From the NCBI GenBank assembly GCA_024508855.1, contig JANINJ010000095.1:27762-91761 (forward strand): DNA of 64,000 bases, given 5' to 3'. Below, piece after piece: positions 17,048 through 25,989 of this stretch. The notes under the pieces are model-generated. The model had not been told where the DNA came from and searched no databases. It was given only the letters and a program-made list of their open reading frames with translations. The translations under genes and the position numbers were made by a program. The DNA comes from Xanthobacteraceae bacterium (GTDB lineage: Bacteria > Pseudomonadota > Alphaproteobacteria > Rhizobiales > Xanthobacteraceae). Each line of letters begins with the position of its first letter. The stretch's first letter is position 1.

Positions 17048-18253
17048 ATGAAATTAAGAACAATACTGACGACCACCGCACTTTCGCTCGCGCTCGCAAG
17101 CGCCGCGCATGCGGACATTTCGGTCAAGCTCGGCGTGCTCAACGACATGTCCAGCCTTTATGCGGACATTTCCGGGCCGGGCTCGGTGGTTGCGGCCAAT
17201 ATGGCGGTCGAGGACTTCACCAAGGACCACAAGGACATCAAGGCCGAGGTGATCGCCGCGGACCACCAGAACAAGCCCGACATCGGCAGCACCATTGCCC
17301 GGCAGTGGTACGATCGCGACAATGTCGACGTCATCCTCGACACCACGACATCGTCGGTTGCGCTCGCCGTCTCGGAGGTGACCAAGGAAAAGAAGAAGAT
17401 CTTCATTCCGTCGGGCGGCGGCACCTCGGACCTCACCGGCAAGGCCTGCTCGCCCTACACGGTGCACTGGACCTATGACACGTGGGCGCTGGCCAACGGC
17501 ACCGGATCGGCGATGACCAAGAAGGGCGCCGACACCTGGTACATGCTGGTCGCCGACTATGCCTTCGGCGCAGCGCTGGAGCGCGACACCACGGAAGCCG
17601 TCACCAAGGCGGGCGGTAAAGTAGTGGGCAGCGTCAAGCATCCGCTGAACTCGTCGGACTTCTCGTCGTTCCTGCTGCGCGCGCAGGCGTCGAAGGCCAA
17701 GGTGATCGCACTGGCAAATGCCGGCAGCGACACCACCAACGCCATCAAGCAGGCGGCGGAATTCGGCATCACCCAGGGCGGCCAGTCGCTCGCCGGATTG
17801 CTGGTGTTCTCCAGCGACGTCAAGGCGCTCGGGCTGCAGGCCGCGCAGGGCCTGGTGCTGACCGAAGCGTTCTATTGGGACCAGACCGACGCGACGCGCG
17901 CCTTCTCCAAGCGTTTCGCCGCGAAGTTCAACGGCAAGATGCCGACCAGCGCACAGGCCGGCGTCTATTCCAGCGTGCTGCATTACCTCAAGGCGGTCGA
18001 AGCGGCGAAGACCAAGGACTCCGACGCGGTGATGGCCAAGATGAAGGAACTGCCGATCGACGACGCGCTGTTCGGCAAAGGCATGATCCGCGCCGATGGC
18101 CGCGCCATTCACGACATGTATCTCTATGAAGTGAAGAAGCCGTCGGAATCCAAGGGCGAGTGGGACCTCTACAAGGTGCTCGCCACCATTCCCGCCAACG
18201 AAGCCTTCCGCCCGATGGATCAGGGCGGCTGCCCGCTGGTAGCGAAGAAGTAA
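17048..18253 (+). CDS. Branched-chain amino acid-type ABC transporter substrate-binding protein
   Basis: This 401-residue periplasmic binding protein has a Sec signal peptide (residues 1-23, cleavage near AHA-DIS). The mature part begins VKLGVLNDMSSLYADISGPG, as in the LivJ/Leu-Ile-Val-binding family. It continues with FIPSGGGTSDLTGKACSPY and FRPMDQGGCPLVAKK, which suggests a Cys pair. No permease or ATPase gene adjoins it, so it is an orphan receptor here that must use another transporter. Members of this subgroup bind diverse organic acids, amides or amino acids. A strong terminator follows. Confidence 0.88.
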   Translation: MKLRTILTTTALSLALASAAHADISVKLGVLNDMSSLYADISGPGSVVAANMAVEDFTKDHKDIKAEVIAADHQNKPDIGSTIARQWYDRDNVDVILDTTTSSVALAVSEVTKEKKKIFIPSGGGTSDLTGKACSPYTVHWTYDTWALANGTGSAMTKKGADTWYMLVADYAFGAALERDTTEAVTKAGGKVVGSVKHPLNSSDFSSFLLRAQASKAKVIALANAGSDTTNAIKQAAEFGITQGGQSLAGLLVFSSDVKALGLQAAQGLVLTEAFYWDQTDATRAFSKRFAAKFNGKMPTSAQAGVYSSVLHYLKAVEAAKTKDSDAVMAKMKELPIDDALFGKGMIRADGRAIHDMYLYEVKKPSESKGEWDLYKVLATIPANEAFRPMDQGGCPLVAKK

Positions 18254-18290
18254 CGTCGCACACCGACATCGCGACAACTACACAAACGAA

Positions 18291-18322
18291 ATCCCGGCTC
18301 AACAACGAGCCGGGATTTTTTT
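18291..18322 (+). terminator. Rho-independent terminator
   Basis: ATCCCGGCTC pairs perfectly with GAGCCGGGAT around AACAAC, followed by a T run. It lies 38 bp after the stop of the substrate-binding protein gene and ends that single-gene unit. Confidence 0.93.
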
Positions 18323-18363
18323 ATTCTGGAGCTGTGTAAGCGCCGGCGACGGCGGCGGCCTGT

Positions 18364-19335
18364 TCACAACGGCCGATAGGTCAGCACATCCGCAGGAACG
18401 TTGATGCCGAGCTGACGTTGCCCGACCGACTTGATGATGTCGTCGCCGAGCAACTGGGCGAAGCAGGCATAGCCCCAGTCGTTCATGTGCAGGCCATCGG
18501 CGATGGAGAAGCGGTCGAACCCGAGCGACTGATCCTCGTGCCATCCGCGCATCACTTCGAAACGCGGAAAGATGCCGATATGGCGCAAGCTGGCGACGGT
18601 GCTGAGCATCTTCACCATCCGCCCGGCGCTTTCGCCCTTCTGATTGACGGCGGGCACGTATTGCGGATCGACCAGCACGACATCGGAACCGGCGGCCTGG
18701 ATGCGGGCGATGCCGTCCTGGACCTGCGCGATGGTGGCGGCAGGATCGAGGTTGCGCAGGATCGCGTTGGTGCCGACCTGCCAGATCACCAGATCCGGCT
18801 TCTCGTCGATCACCGCCTTCTTCAGGCGCTTCATCATCTCGGGCGCATCTTCACCGCCGCGGCCGCGGTTGAGCACGGTGATATCGGCGGTCGGATATTT
18901 ACGCTTGAGTTGCGCCGCGAGGCGGTTGGGATAGGTGAACTCGGGCGCCGTCGAACCATAGCCTTCCGTCGACGACGAGCCGAAGGCGATGATGACGACC
19001 GGTTTGTTCTCCGCGAGCTTGCGCGCGACGTGCGGCAGCGCTCCCATCGGCTTGACGCCCTTCGGCGCACGGCATGGCACGCGGCTGAGGATATCGGCAG
19101 CCTTGGCCGTGACCTGCTTGACCTTGTCGATCGCCTTCGCCGTCACGCCCTTCGCGGCGCCATTCGATTTCGCCATCGCCACCTGCGCTTCCGCCACCGG
19201 GTCGCTGCCCGGTGAGGACGCGGCATGGCTATCGATCGGCTGCGCGCAAGCCGGCACGCTCAATGCGATTGCTAAGGCAATGGCGGGAAACATCGTCAGG
19301 GCGACGGCCCAGCCAGAGCGGCCGTGATGGTTCAT
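18364..19335 (-). CDS. SGNH/GDSL hydrolase with intact catalytic blocks
   Basis: This 323-residue exported hydrolase has an N-terminal signal segment (about residues 9-31, ending PACAQ) and a linker of about 60 residues. The SGNH domain starts with IIAFGSSSTEG (nucleophile Ser), has the oxyanion Asn in WQVGTNAIL and the catalytic Asp/His in DGLHMNDWG. Such enzymes are esterases or deacylases. Its start overlaps the stop of the upstream gene by one base (TAATG), so the two are translationally coupled. It is the last gene of an opgC-SGNH-SGNH operon, which suggests a role in adding or removing acyl groups on a periplasmic glucan (inference). Confidence 0.88.
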   Translation of the reverse strand: MNHHGRSGWAVALTMFPAIALAIALSVPACAQPIDSHAASSPGSDPVAEAQVAMAKSNGAAKGVTAKAIDKVKQVTAKAADILSRVPCRAPKGVKPMGALPHVARKLAENKPVVIIAFGSSSTEGYGSTAPEFTYPNRLAAQLKRKYPTADITVLNRGRGGEDAPEMMKRLKKAVIDEKPDLVIWQVGTNAILRNLDPAATIAQVQDGIARIQAAGSDVVLVDPQYVPAVNQKGESAGRMVKMLSTVASLRHIGIFPRFEVMRGWHEDQSLGFDRFSIADGLHMNDWGYACFAQLLGDDIIKSVGQRQLGINVPADVLTYRPL

Positions 19336-20093
19336 TAACGCTGGGTCCCTGGTTCTGCGGGCTTGAGGTGCGCCGCATCGATAACAAATGTCGCCAGCGA
19401 CCGCCCGAGGCAGTCATGGACGCGCTTGGCCATTTCGAGGCCGCGCGCCGCGCTGAACAAATCGAAACGTCCTGTTTCATTCCACAAATGCATAATGGCA
19501 AACCGGTCGAATAGCGGAACTTCGCGATCCTGCGCCGCGACGCGCATCGCGTCGATATACGGCGTCGTCGTAATCATCGTCTCCATGCGCGGGCTGTATT
19601 GCAGGTTCATCAATACAACTTCCGCGCCGGTCTTTTGCAGCGCGGCGACGCCTTCGTCGACGGCGGTCCGGAAATCGTCCGGATCGACTGATCGCATAGC
19701 ATCGACCGTGCCGGTCTGCCAGATGACCAAAGTCGGCTTCTTGCCGGCCAGCAACTGGTCGAACTCCTTAGCCACGTCCTCCGCGGTCTTCTTGACCTGA
19801 AGCTGCAGGGTGACGTTGACCGTTACCGAGGGCAGCTTTTCGCGCAACGCAGCTTCCATCCGCCCCGGGAAACCGGTGCCGTCCGGCGCGCCGATGGTGG
19901 CGGAACGGCTTCCGATGACGAGAATATCCAGCTTCTGGTCGGTTTTGATGGCTTCCGCCACCTTGGGAAGCTTGCTTTCCGTGGTCAGGAGATAGGCCGG
20001 GACCTCACAGCTTGCATGCGGCGGGTCCTCGGCCGAGGCCGGAACCGCCATCAACATCAGGGCAAGTGCTGTCAGGCCGACGATGGCCTTCAT
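19335..20093 (-). CDS. SGNH-like protein with degenerate active site
   Basis: This is a 252-residue periplasmic protein with a signal peptide (1-21, ending ASA-E). The SGNH fold is recognisable from LDILVIGSRSATIG and from LVIWQTGTVDAM, which is in the position of the oxyanion block. There the expected G-x-N reads G-T-V, and no DxxH block is found near the C-terminus (DLFSAARGLEMAKRVHDCL instead). It is therefore probably inactive as a canonical hydrolase and may bind or present a substrate. Start 20093 has a strong GGAGGGGGATC site. ATGA overlap with opgC upstream and TAATG overlap with the next SGNH gene show tight coupling. Confidence 0.8.
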   Translation of the reverse strand: MKAIVGLTALALMLMAVPASAEDPPHASCEVPAYLLTTESKLPKVAEAIKTDQKLDILVIGSRSATIGAPDGTGFPGRMEAALREKLPSVTVNVTLQLQVKKTAEDVAKEFDQLLAGKKPTLVIWQTGTVDAMRSVDPDDFRTAVDEGVAALQKTGAEVVLMNLQYSPRMETMITTTPYIDAMRVAAQDREVPLFDRFAIMHLWNETGRFDLFSAARGLEMAKRVHDCLGRSLATFVIDAAHLKPAEPGTQR

Positions 20094-21397
20094 GATCCCC
20101 CTCCCGCCAGATCGGCATTGGCGTCGGCGCTTTTTGCGTCCGTTCCGCTCTTCGCCGCCACCCTCTTGTACCATGAAAACACCCAGGCGGCGGCGGACAT
20201 GATGACGATTCCGGAAATACTGATAACGAAGTGAATCCAGGGCCCGCCGGCATATTCCGCCAGGATGAAGTGCCCGGCGAAGGCCAGAAACACGCCGATG
20301 CAGAAGATTTCCAACGAGTGCTGGCCGCACAGGATCGCCGGCCGCAGCCATGGCGATTTCAGCCCGGCCCAGCCGCGCGGCAGGAAGTAGACCGCGACCG
20401 CCGCCAGCGCCAGGAAGTGCGCGAACCGCAACACGTCGAGGTCGGTCTTGTTGATCGGGTACATCCACTGCTCGACGATGCGCGGCACGAAGTGACCGAG
20501 CTGCGGAAAGTGCCAGGTCAGCGTGATGAAAAACGATGCGACTAAATATGCGATCGAAATCGCCAGCGTGATCCGCGACGACAGGAGGGGTGCCATGCGT
20601 TTGGCGCCCCCCAGCGCGCACCAGGCACCGAACACGAACAGCAGTTGCCAGGCGAACGGATTGAAGAACCAGACGCCGCTCGGATAGGCCGGCAGGTTGA
20701 TGTCGAACTGCCAGACCACCGCATAGATCGCGACCGACAGGCCCAGCGTCAGGTCCGGCTTGCGCCGCATCAGCCAGATGATCGCCGGCAGGAACAGCAT
20801 AAGCACGATATAGAGCGGCAGTACGTCCATGTTGACCGGACGGAACTTGAGCAGCAGCGCCTGCACGATGGTGACGTCGGGCTGCTTGAGGAAATCGAGA
20901 ATGCCCATTTCTTCGGTGTAGAGCGGATTCTCGAAACTGGTCGCGACGTAGGAGATTTCCGCGAGGAAGATCGTGAACAGGAAGACGTGGGCGACGTAGA
21001 TCTGCCAGACCCGCTTCAGGATGCGGGCCGTCGCCACCACCATGCCGCGGTCGCGCATGGCGCGGCCATAGACGAAGGCCGCCGTGTAGCCGGAGATGAA
21101 GATGAAAATCTCGGTGGCGTCGCTGAAGCCGTAATTGCGGATCGTCAGCCAGGTGAAAATATTGGGCGGCAGGTGATCGACGAAGATCAGCCACAGCGCC
21201 AGTCCGCGAAACAGGTCGAGCCGCAATTCGCGGTCGCTGCCGGCAGCCGGGACCGCCGAGGATCGTTCCGGCACGGTGCGCGACGGTACGGCGGCGGACG
21301 GGATGCCCTGCTTTGCCGCATTCCCGGCGGAGGCCCCTGCAGCTTGATCAGTCACGGAGGTCATGTCGTACCGTTCGGATGAATCGGAGCCGCGCAT
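20090..21397 (-). CDS. opgC: OpgC-type membrane acyltransferase
   Basis: This 435-residue protein has about ten membrane helices, belonging to the OpgC family. In other bacteria OpgC adds succinyl groups to osmoregulated periplasmic glucans. The family entry RELRLDLFRGLALWLIFVDH (about 55-74) carries the conserved Asp/Arg and His. FIFISGYTAAFVYGRAM, then SGVWFFNPFAWQLLF and QHSLEIFCIGVFLAF follow. A start at Met12 (21364) is also possible, and neither has a strong ribosome site. The 3' end overlaps the downstream SGNH gene as ATGA. No glucan synthase (opgGH/ndvB) is in the window, so the acceptor glucan is assumed from the family. Confidence 0.9.
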   Translation of the reverse strand: MRGSDSSERYDMTSVTDQAAGASAGNAAKQGIPSAAVPSRTVPERSSAVPAAGSDRELRLDLFRGLALWLIFVDHLPPNIFTWLTIRNYGFSDATEIFIFISGYTAAFVYGRAMRDRGMVVATARILKRVWQIYVAHVFLFTIFLAEISYVATSFENPLYTEEMGILDFLKQPDVTIVQALLLKFRPVNMDVLPLYIVLMLFLPAIIWLMRRKPDLTLGLSVAIYAVVWQFDINLPAYPSGVWFFNPFAWQLLFVFGAWCALGGAKRMAPLLSSRITLAISIAYLVASFFITLTWHFPQLGHFVPRIVEQWMYPINKTDLDVLRFAHFLALAAVAVYFLPRGWAGLKSPWLRPAILCGQHSLEIFCIGVFLAFAGHFILAEYAGGPWIHFVISISGIVIMSAAAWVFSWYKRVAAKSGTDAKSADANADLAGGGS

Positions 21398-21688
21398 TCA
21401 CGCAGCGGGCAATTTCAGGGGTCGGCAAAATCGCAACTTATCCGCAGGTTTCCGTCAAGCAATGAGACCGGACGACGCTCTCGCGGCCGCAAGCCAATAG
21501 GGTCGAAACCGTCCCCCGTCCATTCACGCCATCGCGATGGGTCGCCGCCGACGCGCCGCTCTGTGCGGGACAACTATGTTGAAATCGCGATCAGCCCATC
21601 CGTCCCGATACCGGAAACCGGCGCGCGTGACAGTTGGTTCCACTGGGAGTTTTCGCTATGATATCGGGACTGAGGAAGGCTGCCCCCA

Positions 21689-22075
21689 ATGTACCGCGCC
21701 GTGACCCGCCAGATCGAAGTGACCGTCGAACCGAACTTCATGCCGGAACGGTCGTCGACGGCGGAATATTTCTGGTCCTATACAATCGTCATCACCAATT
21801 CCGGCCACGAAACGGTGCAACTGCGCACCCGGCACTGGATCATCACCGATGCATCCGGCCGTCGGCAGGAGGTGCGCGGCGAAGGCGTGGTCGGGGAACA
21901 GCCGACACTGGCCCCGGGTGAGCACTTCAAATACACCAGCGGCGTTCCGTTGCCGACTGAATCCGGCTTCATGACCGGGCGCTACCAGATGGTGACCGAA
22001 AGCGGCGAGCGTTTCGAGATCGACGTGCCGACCTTCTCGCTCGACAGCCCCCAGGCCCGCCGCACGCTGAACTAG
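21689..22075 (+). CDS. apaG: ApaG (Co2+/Mg2+ efflux-associated domain) protein
   Basis: This 128-residue beta-sandwich protein has the ApaG pattern: IEVTVEPNFMPERSS, the WSYTIVITNSGHETVQLRTRHWIITDA core, then GEGVVGEQPTLAPGEHFKYTSG and MTGRYQMV. ApaG is linked to cobalt and magnesium resistance, and its domain also occurs in F-box and kinase-associated proteins; the molecular function is not settled. It stands alone: divergent from opgC (291 bp, no other gene visible there) and convergent with the LuxR-type regulator (39 bp). Confidence 0.94.
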   Translation: MYRAVTRQIEVTVEPNFMPERSSTAEYFWSYTIVITNSGHETVQLRTRHWIITDASGRRQEVRGEGVVGEQPTLAPGEHFKYTSGVPLPTESGFMTGRYQMVTESGERFEIDVPTFSLDSPQARRTLN

Positions 22076-22114
22076 AACAAGCAAAGCGACGACTGACGGT
22101 TCACGCCGCGCAGG

Positions 22115-23248
22115 CTACAGTAGCCGTGGCGGCAGCGCCGCGCGCAAGAGCGAAACCAGCTGGCTCTGTCGGCGGCAGTGGGTTTTCGCGAATATGGATT
22201 CGAGGTAGGAGCGCGCGGTGCTGAAGGCGATGCCTTCGATTTCCGCTGCGCGCCGCAACGAATGGCCCTGGGCAAGCGCCCGCGCCAGCCGCGCCTCCTT
22301 CAAGGAGAAGGCGTAGGCCGCGCGCGCGTATTGTTCAAAATCGTCCGGCAACTCGGTCCGGACTTCGCGCAGGTGGAGCACCGCGCAAACTCCTCGCCAC
22401 GGATTGCGATCGTCCGGCCCCACGAACGGCGAGACCGACACCACGAGATCGGGCGCTTGCGACCGCCCATGTTCTGCGCGCAGCAGCAGGTCGCCGCCGG
22501 CGGCCGGGGCGATGTCGCCGGCGACGGTGCAAACAGTACCGATAAGACTGCGCAGTACTGCGGCGTCACCGGGATCGCGGATGCGCAGATATCCGCCCCG
22601 CGCGCTCAACGCCGAACCGGATCGCATCAGGATCGTTTCGGCGGCGGCGTTCATGGTTACGATCCGCTCCGCGCCATCCACGATCATCGTACCGAACGGC
22701 AGCGATGCCTCCGCAAGCGACAGAAGAGACGCAGCCCGGACGTCAAGCTCGACCTTGCGCGCGCGGAATGCATGGGGCGCGATGATCTGGAGCAATTCTA
22801 CATCCGCTGGATCGAAATCGTCCTGTCCGAAACCGCGCCGGACGTCGAGGAAGGTGCTGCACCCCGCCGGTGCAGGCAAGCGGCAGCCGATGCCGTCGTC
22901 CATATCCTGCTCGCGACGGATCAGATCCCATACCGGATCGCGTCTGGCCGAACCGATGGCGACGCGCTCGATATAAAGTCCGCCCAGCGGCGTCGCCATG
23001 AAGGCCGGAAACATCGGATCGCGGAAAGCGGCCTTTTGCTGCTCATCCGCGGGAACGCCGTCGGTGCCCTCCACGCTGGCAATCACCTCGTGCCATTGCA
23101 GGGTGTCGAACGTCACCAGACAGGCGCGCGAACCCTGGAATAGGCCGGCGATATCGTTGACGAGTTCTGCTTTGGTGTAATCGCCATGGGCTATCTGGTA
23201 AATGCCGCCGATGACGCGCGCCATGTGATCGAGAGCCGGCCGTCTCAT
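22115..23248 (-). CDS. LuxR-type helix-turn-helix regulator
   Basis: This is a 377-residue regulator. The C-terminal 65 residues form a LuxR/FixJ-type HTH (FSLKEARLARALAQGHSLRRA, then EIEGIAFSTARSYLESIFAKT). The central part has a PAS-like stretch (PFGTMIVDGAERIVTMNAAAE). The N-terminal 180 residues (ALDHMARVIGGIYQIA onwards) look like a sensor domain of the type seen in uncharacterised LuxR proteins of this group. There is no phospho-acceptor receiver. Start 23248 has GGGAA upstream and follows an AT-rich gap; the frame opens 95 codons further but runs through a palindromic repeat. Targets are unknown. Confidence 0.85.
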   Translation of the reverse strand: MRRPALDHMARVIGGIYQIAHGDYTKAELVNDIAGLFQGSRACLVTFDTLQWHEVIASVEGTDGVPADEQQKAAFRDPMFPAFMATPLGGLYIERVAIGSARRDPVWDLIRREQDMDDGIGCRLPAPAGCSTFLDVRRGFGQDDFDPADVELLQIIAPHAFRARKVELDVRAASLLSLAEASLPFGTMIVDGAERIVTMNAAAETILMRSGSALSARGGYLRIRDPGDAAVLRSLIGTVCTVAGDIAPAAGGDLLLRAEHGRSQAPDLVVSVSPFVGPDDRNPWRGVCAVLHLREVRTELPDDFEQYARAAYAFSLKEARLARALAQGHSLRRAAEIEGIAFSTARSYLESIFAKTHCRRQSQLVSLLRAALPPRLL

Positions 23249-23501
23249 CAATTCCCGCTCCGGGCTCCGCGCGCGCGGCACGCGTAGCAATGATTCAAAA
23301 AATAAAGATTCGAAGTACTGAAATTCAAACTCTGGCGGCGCTGAAGATGAGGCCAATCGGGGCGCGAAGCAATCCTCGTCTGGACATGGAAGCGCTACAT
23401 CGCTCCCCGCGCGATGCGCCGGCAAAAAAATAGGGAACCGACGGTATCGGTGATTGCGGGAACTTGTCCCGGTCGTCCACGTCGCTTGCCGAGTTGCCGC
23501 A

Positions 23502-23536
23502 AAGATGTGCATGCCCGGCACAAGGCCGGGCATGAC
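23502..23536. repeat. Half copy of palindromic repeat family 1
   Basis: AAGATGTGCATGCCCGGC followed by ACAAGGCCGGGCATGAC matches the right half of the family 1 element, here as one hairpin. It lies behind hslO, upstream of the divergently oriented regulator promoter, and could terminate hslO transcription. Confidence 0.75.
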
Positions 23537-23569
23537 GGAAAGGCTTCAAGTTTTGCAGCGACGGTGCGC

Positions 23570-24580
23570 CTACTCCACGCCGGCTTCCTGCGGCGTGAAT
23601 TCGTAGACCGAACTGCAGAACTCGCAGGTGACGACGACCTTGCCGTCCTTCACCATCTCGGCGCGGTCCTGCGGCGCGAAGCTTGCCAGCATTGACGACA
23701 CAGCTTCGCGCGAGCACGAGCACTTGGCCTGGACCGGCTGGTTGGCGAATACCCGCACGCCGCGCTCATGGAACAGCCGATACAGCAACCGCTCGCCCGA
23801 CAGATCGGGATCGATCAGTTCGACATCCTCGACCGTGCCGATCAGCGACTGGCCCTCGACCCAGGCATCGTCTTCGGCGACGGTGTGCGCGGCGCTGCCT
23901 TCCGGCGCATCGCCGGGATCGAGATCGGCCTGTCGCGCGCGCTCCGGCGCCTTCGGCAGGAACTGCAGAAGCATGCCGCCGGCGCGCCAGCGATGTTTCG
24001 GGCCCTGACCGTCGCCGCCGCGCCATTCCTCGCCGACCGCGATGCGCACGCGGGTCGGAATCTGTTCCGAGCGCAGGAAATATTCGTGGGCCGCGTCTTC
24101 CAGATTGCCGCCTTCGAGCGCGACCAGCCCCTGATAGCGGCTCATGTCGGGGCCCTGATCGATGGTCATGGCGAGATGGCCGCGGCCGAGCAGCGCGGCG
24201 GAATCCAGCCCCGGCGCAAGGCGCGAGGCATCGAAGCGCGCATAGGCGCGCATCCGGTTCGGCGCCTGATAGTCGACGATCATCAGCGACACCGGACCGT
24301 CGGTCTGGGTCTGCAGGATGAAACGGCCGTCGAATTTCAGCGCCGAGCCGAGCAGCGTGGTCAGCACGATGGCCTCGCCGAGCAGCTTGCCGACCGGCGC
24401 GGGATAATCGTGCTTCGCCAACAGTTCGTCGAGCGCAGGCCCGAGCTTGGTCAGCCGGCCGCGCAGATCGAGCGCGCTGACCTCGAACGGCAGCACGGCG
24501 TCGTCGATCGGCACCGCCGACGGAGCGCGGACGGGGGTTTCGGGGCTGATTGCGGAATCGGGAGATTGGGATGGGGTCAT
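23570..24580 (-). CDS. hslO: Redox-regulated chaperone Hsp33
   Basis: This is a 336-residue holdase activated by oxidative unfolding. The C-terminal zinc/redox switch is intact: C-S-C in VQAKCSCSREAV and C-E-F-C in VTCEFCSSVYEF. The N-terminal domain shows LLGEAIVLTTLLGSALKFDGRFILQTQTDGPVSL-type conserved blocks. A short acidic insert around SAISPETP precedes it. It is the last gene of the argD-argF-VOC-hslO string, 65 bp behind the VOC gene. The family assignment is secure. Confidence 0.95.
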   Translation of the reverse strand: MTPSQSPDSAISPETPVRAPSAVPIDDAVLPFEVSALDLRGRLTKLGPALDELLAKHDYPAPVGKLLGEAIVLTTLLGSALKFDGRFILQTQTDGPVSLMIVDYQAPNRMRAYARFDASRLAPGLDSAALLGRGHLAMTIDQGPDMSRYQGLVALEGGNLEDAAHEYFLRSEQIPTRVRIAVGEEWRGGDGQGPKHRWRAGGMLLQFLPKAPERARQADLDPGDAPEGSAAHTVAEDDAWVEGQSLIGTVEDVELIDPDLSGERLLYRLFHERGVRVFANQPVQAKCSCSREAVSSMLASFAPQDRAEMVKDGKVVVTCEFCSSVYEFTPQEAGVE

Positions 24581-24645
24581 GGCGCTTATTTAGGATCGAA
24601 CCTCGCTGATTGACACCCCCACGCCGCAGTGAAGTTCCGTGCGCC

Positions 24646-25041
24646 TCAAGGCAAATTGAGTTGCCACGATACGCCGAAGCGATCGTTGACCCAGCCGAAG
24701 CGGCGGCTGAATCCATAGTCGCCCAGCGGCATCAGCACGCCGCCGCCTTCCGACAGCGCCGCAAAGATGCGTTCGAGTTCGGCGTCGGAGCCGCAATCGA
24801 CGAACAGCGAGAACGACGGCGTGAAGCTGAAGCCGTGCGACACGAAGCTATCGGTGCACAGCACCGGCTGTCCGGCGAGCCGGACCAGCGCCAGCTTGAC
24901 GCTGCCTTCCGGGCCGGGCTCACCCGCGCCGTAGCGATTGATTTCGACGATCTCGCTATCCGGGATCAACCCGGCATAGAACGTGAAGGCCTCCTCGGCC
25001 TTGCCTTCGAACATCAGGAAAGGACGAACGGACGTACCCAT
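24646..25041 (-). CDS. PhnB/VOC-type small protein
   Basis: This 131-residue protein of the '3-demethylubiquinone-9 3-methyltransferase' (PhnB-like) VOC group starts SVRPFLMFEGKAEEAFTFY, continues with SFTPSFSLFVDCGSDAEL and ends GYGFSRRFGWVNDRFGVSW-like. The name is historical: these proteins are glyoxalase-fold and not proven methyltransferases. It starts 24 bp behind argF and precedes hslO, so it is likely in the same operon. Its link to arginine synthesis or redox chaperoning is unknown. Confidence 0.85.
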   Translation of the reverse strand: MGTSVRPFLMFEGKAEEAFTFYAGLIPDSEIVEINRYGAGEPGPEGSVKLALVRLAGQPVLCTDSFVSHGFSFTPSFSLFVDCGSDAELERIFAALSEGGGVLMPLGDYGFSRRFGWVNDRFGVSWQLNLP

Positions 25042-25065
25042 CGCGCACCCCTTGTCTGTCGTCGA

Positions 25066-25989
25066 TCAGCTCACCGCGTGAAGACACCACGCCAGGATGC
25101 CTTTCTGGGCGTGGAGGCGGTTTTCCGCTTCGTCGAACACCACCGACTGCGGCCCGTCGATCACCTCGTCGGTGACCTCGTCGCCGCGATGCGCGGGGAG
25201 GCAATGCATGAACAGTGCGTCGGGCTTCGCCAGCGACATCAGTTGCGAATTGACCTGATACGGCTTGAGCAGGTTGTGGCGATGCTCGCCGTCTTTGTCG
25301 CCCATCGACACCCAGGTGTCGGTGATGACGCAATCGGCGCCGCGCACGGCCTTTTCCGGATCGGTGCCGATGACGATCGGCGCGCTGGACGACTTGATCC
25401 AGTCCTTCAACAGCTTGTTCGGCGCCAGCTCCGGCGGCGTCGCGATGTTGAGCGTAAACTTGAACCGCTCGGCCGCGTGCGCCCACGACGCCAGCACGTT
25501 GTTGTCGTCGCCAGTCCAGGCAATGGTGCGGCCCTCGATCGGGCCGCGATGTTCCTCGAACGTCATCAGGTCCGCCATCACCTGACAGGGATGCGAGCGC
25601 CGCGTCAGGCCGTTGATCACCGGCACTGTGGCGTGCGCCGCCAGTTCCAGCAGCGCGTCATGACTGAGGATGCGGATCATGATGGCATCGACGTAACGCG
25701 ACAGCACCCGTGCGGTGTCGGCGATGGTCTCGCCGCGCCCGAGCTGCATCTCCGCGCCGGTCAGCATGATGGCCTCGCCGCCGAGCTGACGCATGCCGAC
25801 ATCGAACGACACGCGGGTGCGGGTCGACGGCTTGTCGAAGATCATCGCCAGCGTCTTGCCGTCGAGCGGCTTGTCGGCCTGATGAGCCTTCAGCTTGGCC
25901 TTGATGGCGCGGCTGGCATCGAGAATCTTCCGCAATTCCGCAGTGGAGATTTCGGTGAGGTCGAGGAAGTGGCGCGGCGCGTTGCTCAT
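25066..25989 (-). CDS. argF: Ornithine carbamoyltransferase
   Basis: This 307-residue enzyme makes citrulline from ornithine and carbamoyl phosphate in arginine synthesis. The carbamoyl-phosphate site is in [14 protein letters not shown], the ornithine-binding region in [13 protein letters not shown] and DTWVSMGD, and the catalytic Cys in [12 protein letters not shown]. Start 25989 has GAAGGAGG upstream. The ATG overlaps the argD stop (ATGA), so the two are translationally coupled. Only argD and argF of the pathway are here. Confidence 0.97.
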   Translation of the reverse strand: MSNAPRHFLDLTEISTAELRKILDASRAIKAKLKAHQADKPLDGKTLAMIFDKPSTRTRVSFDVGMRQLGGEAIMLTGAEMQLGRGETIADTARVLSRYVDAIMIRILSHDALLELAAHATVPVINGLTRRSHPCQVMADLMTFEEHRGPIEGRTIAWTGDDNNVLASWAHAAERFKFTLNIATPPELAPNKLLKDWIKSSSAPIVIGTDPEKAVRGADCVITDTWVSMGDKDGEHRHNLLKPYQVNSQLMSLAKPDALFMHCLPAHRGDEVTDEVIDGPQSVVFDEAENRLHAQKGILAWCLHAVS

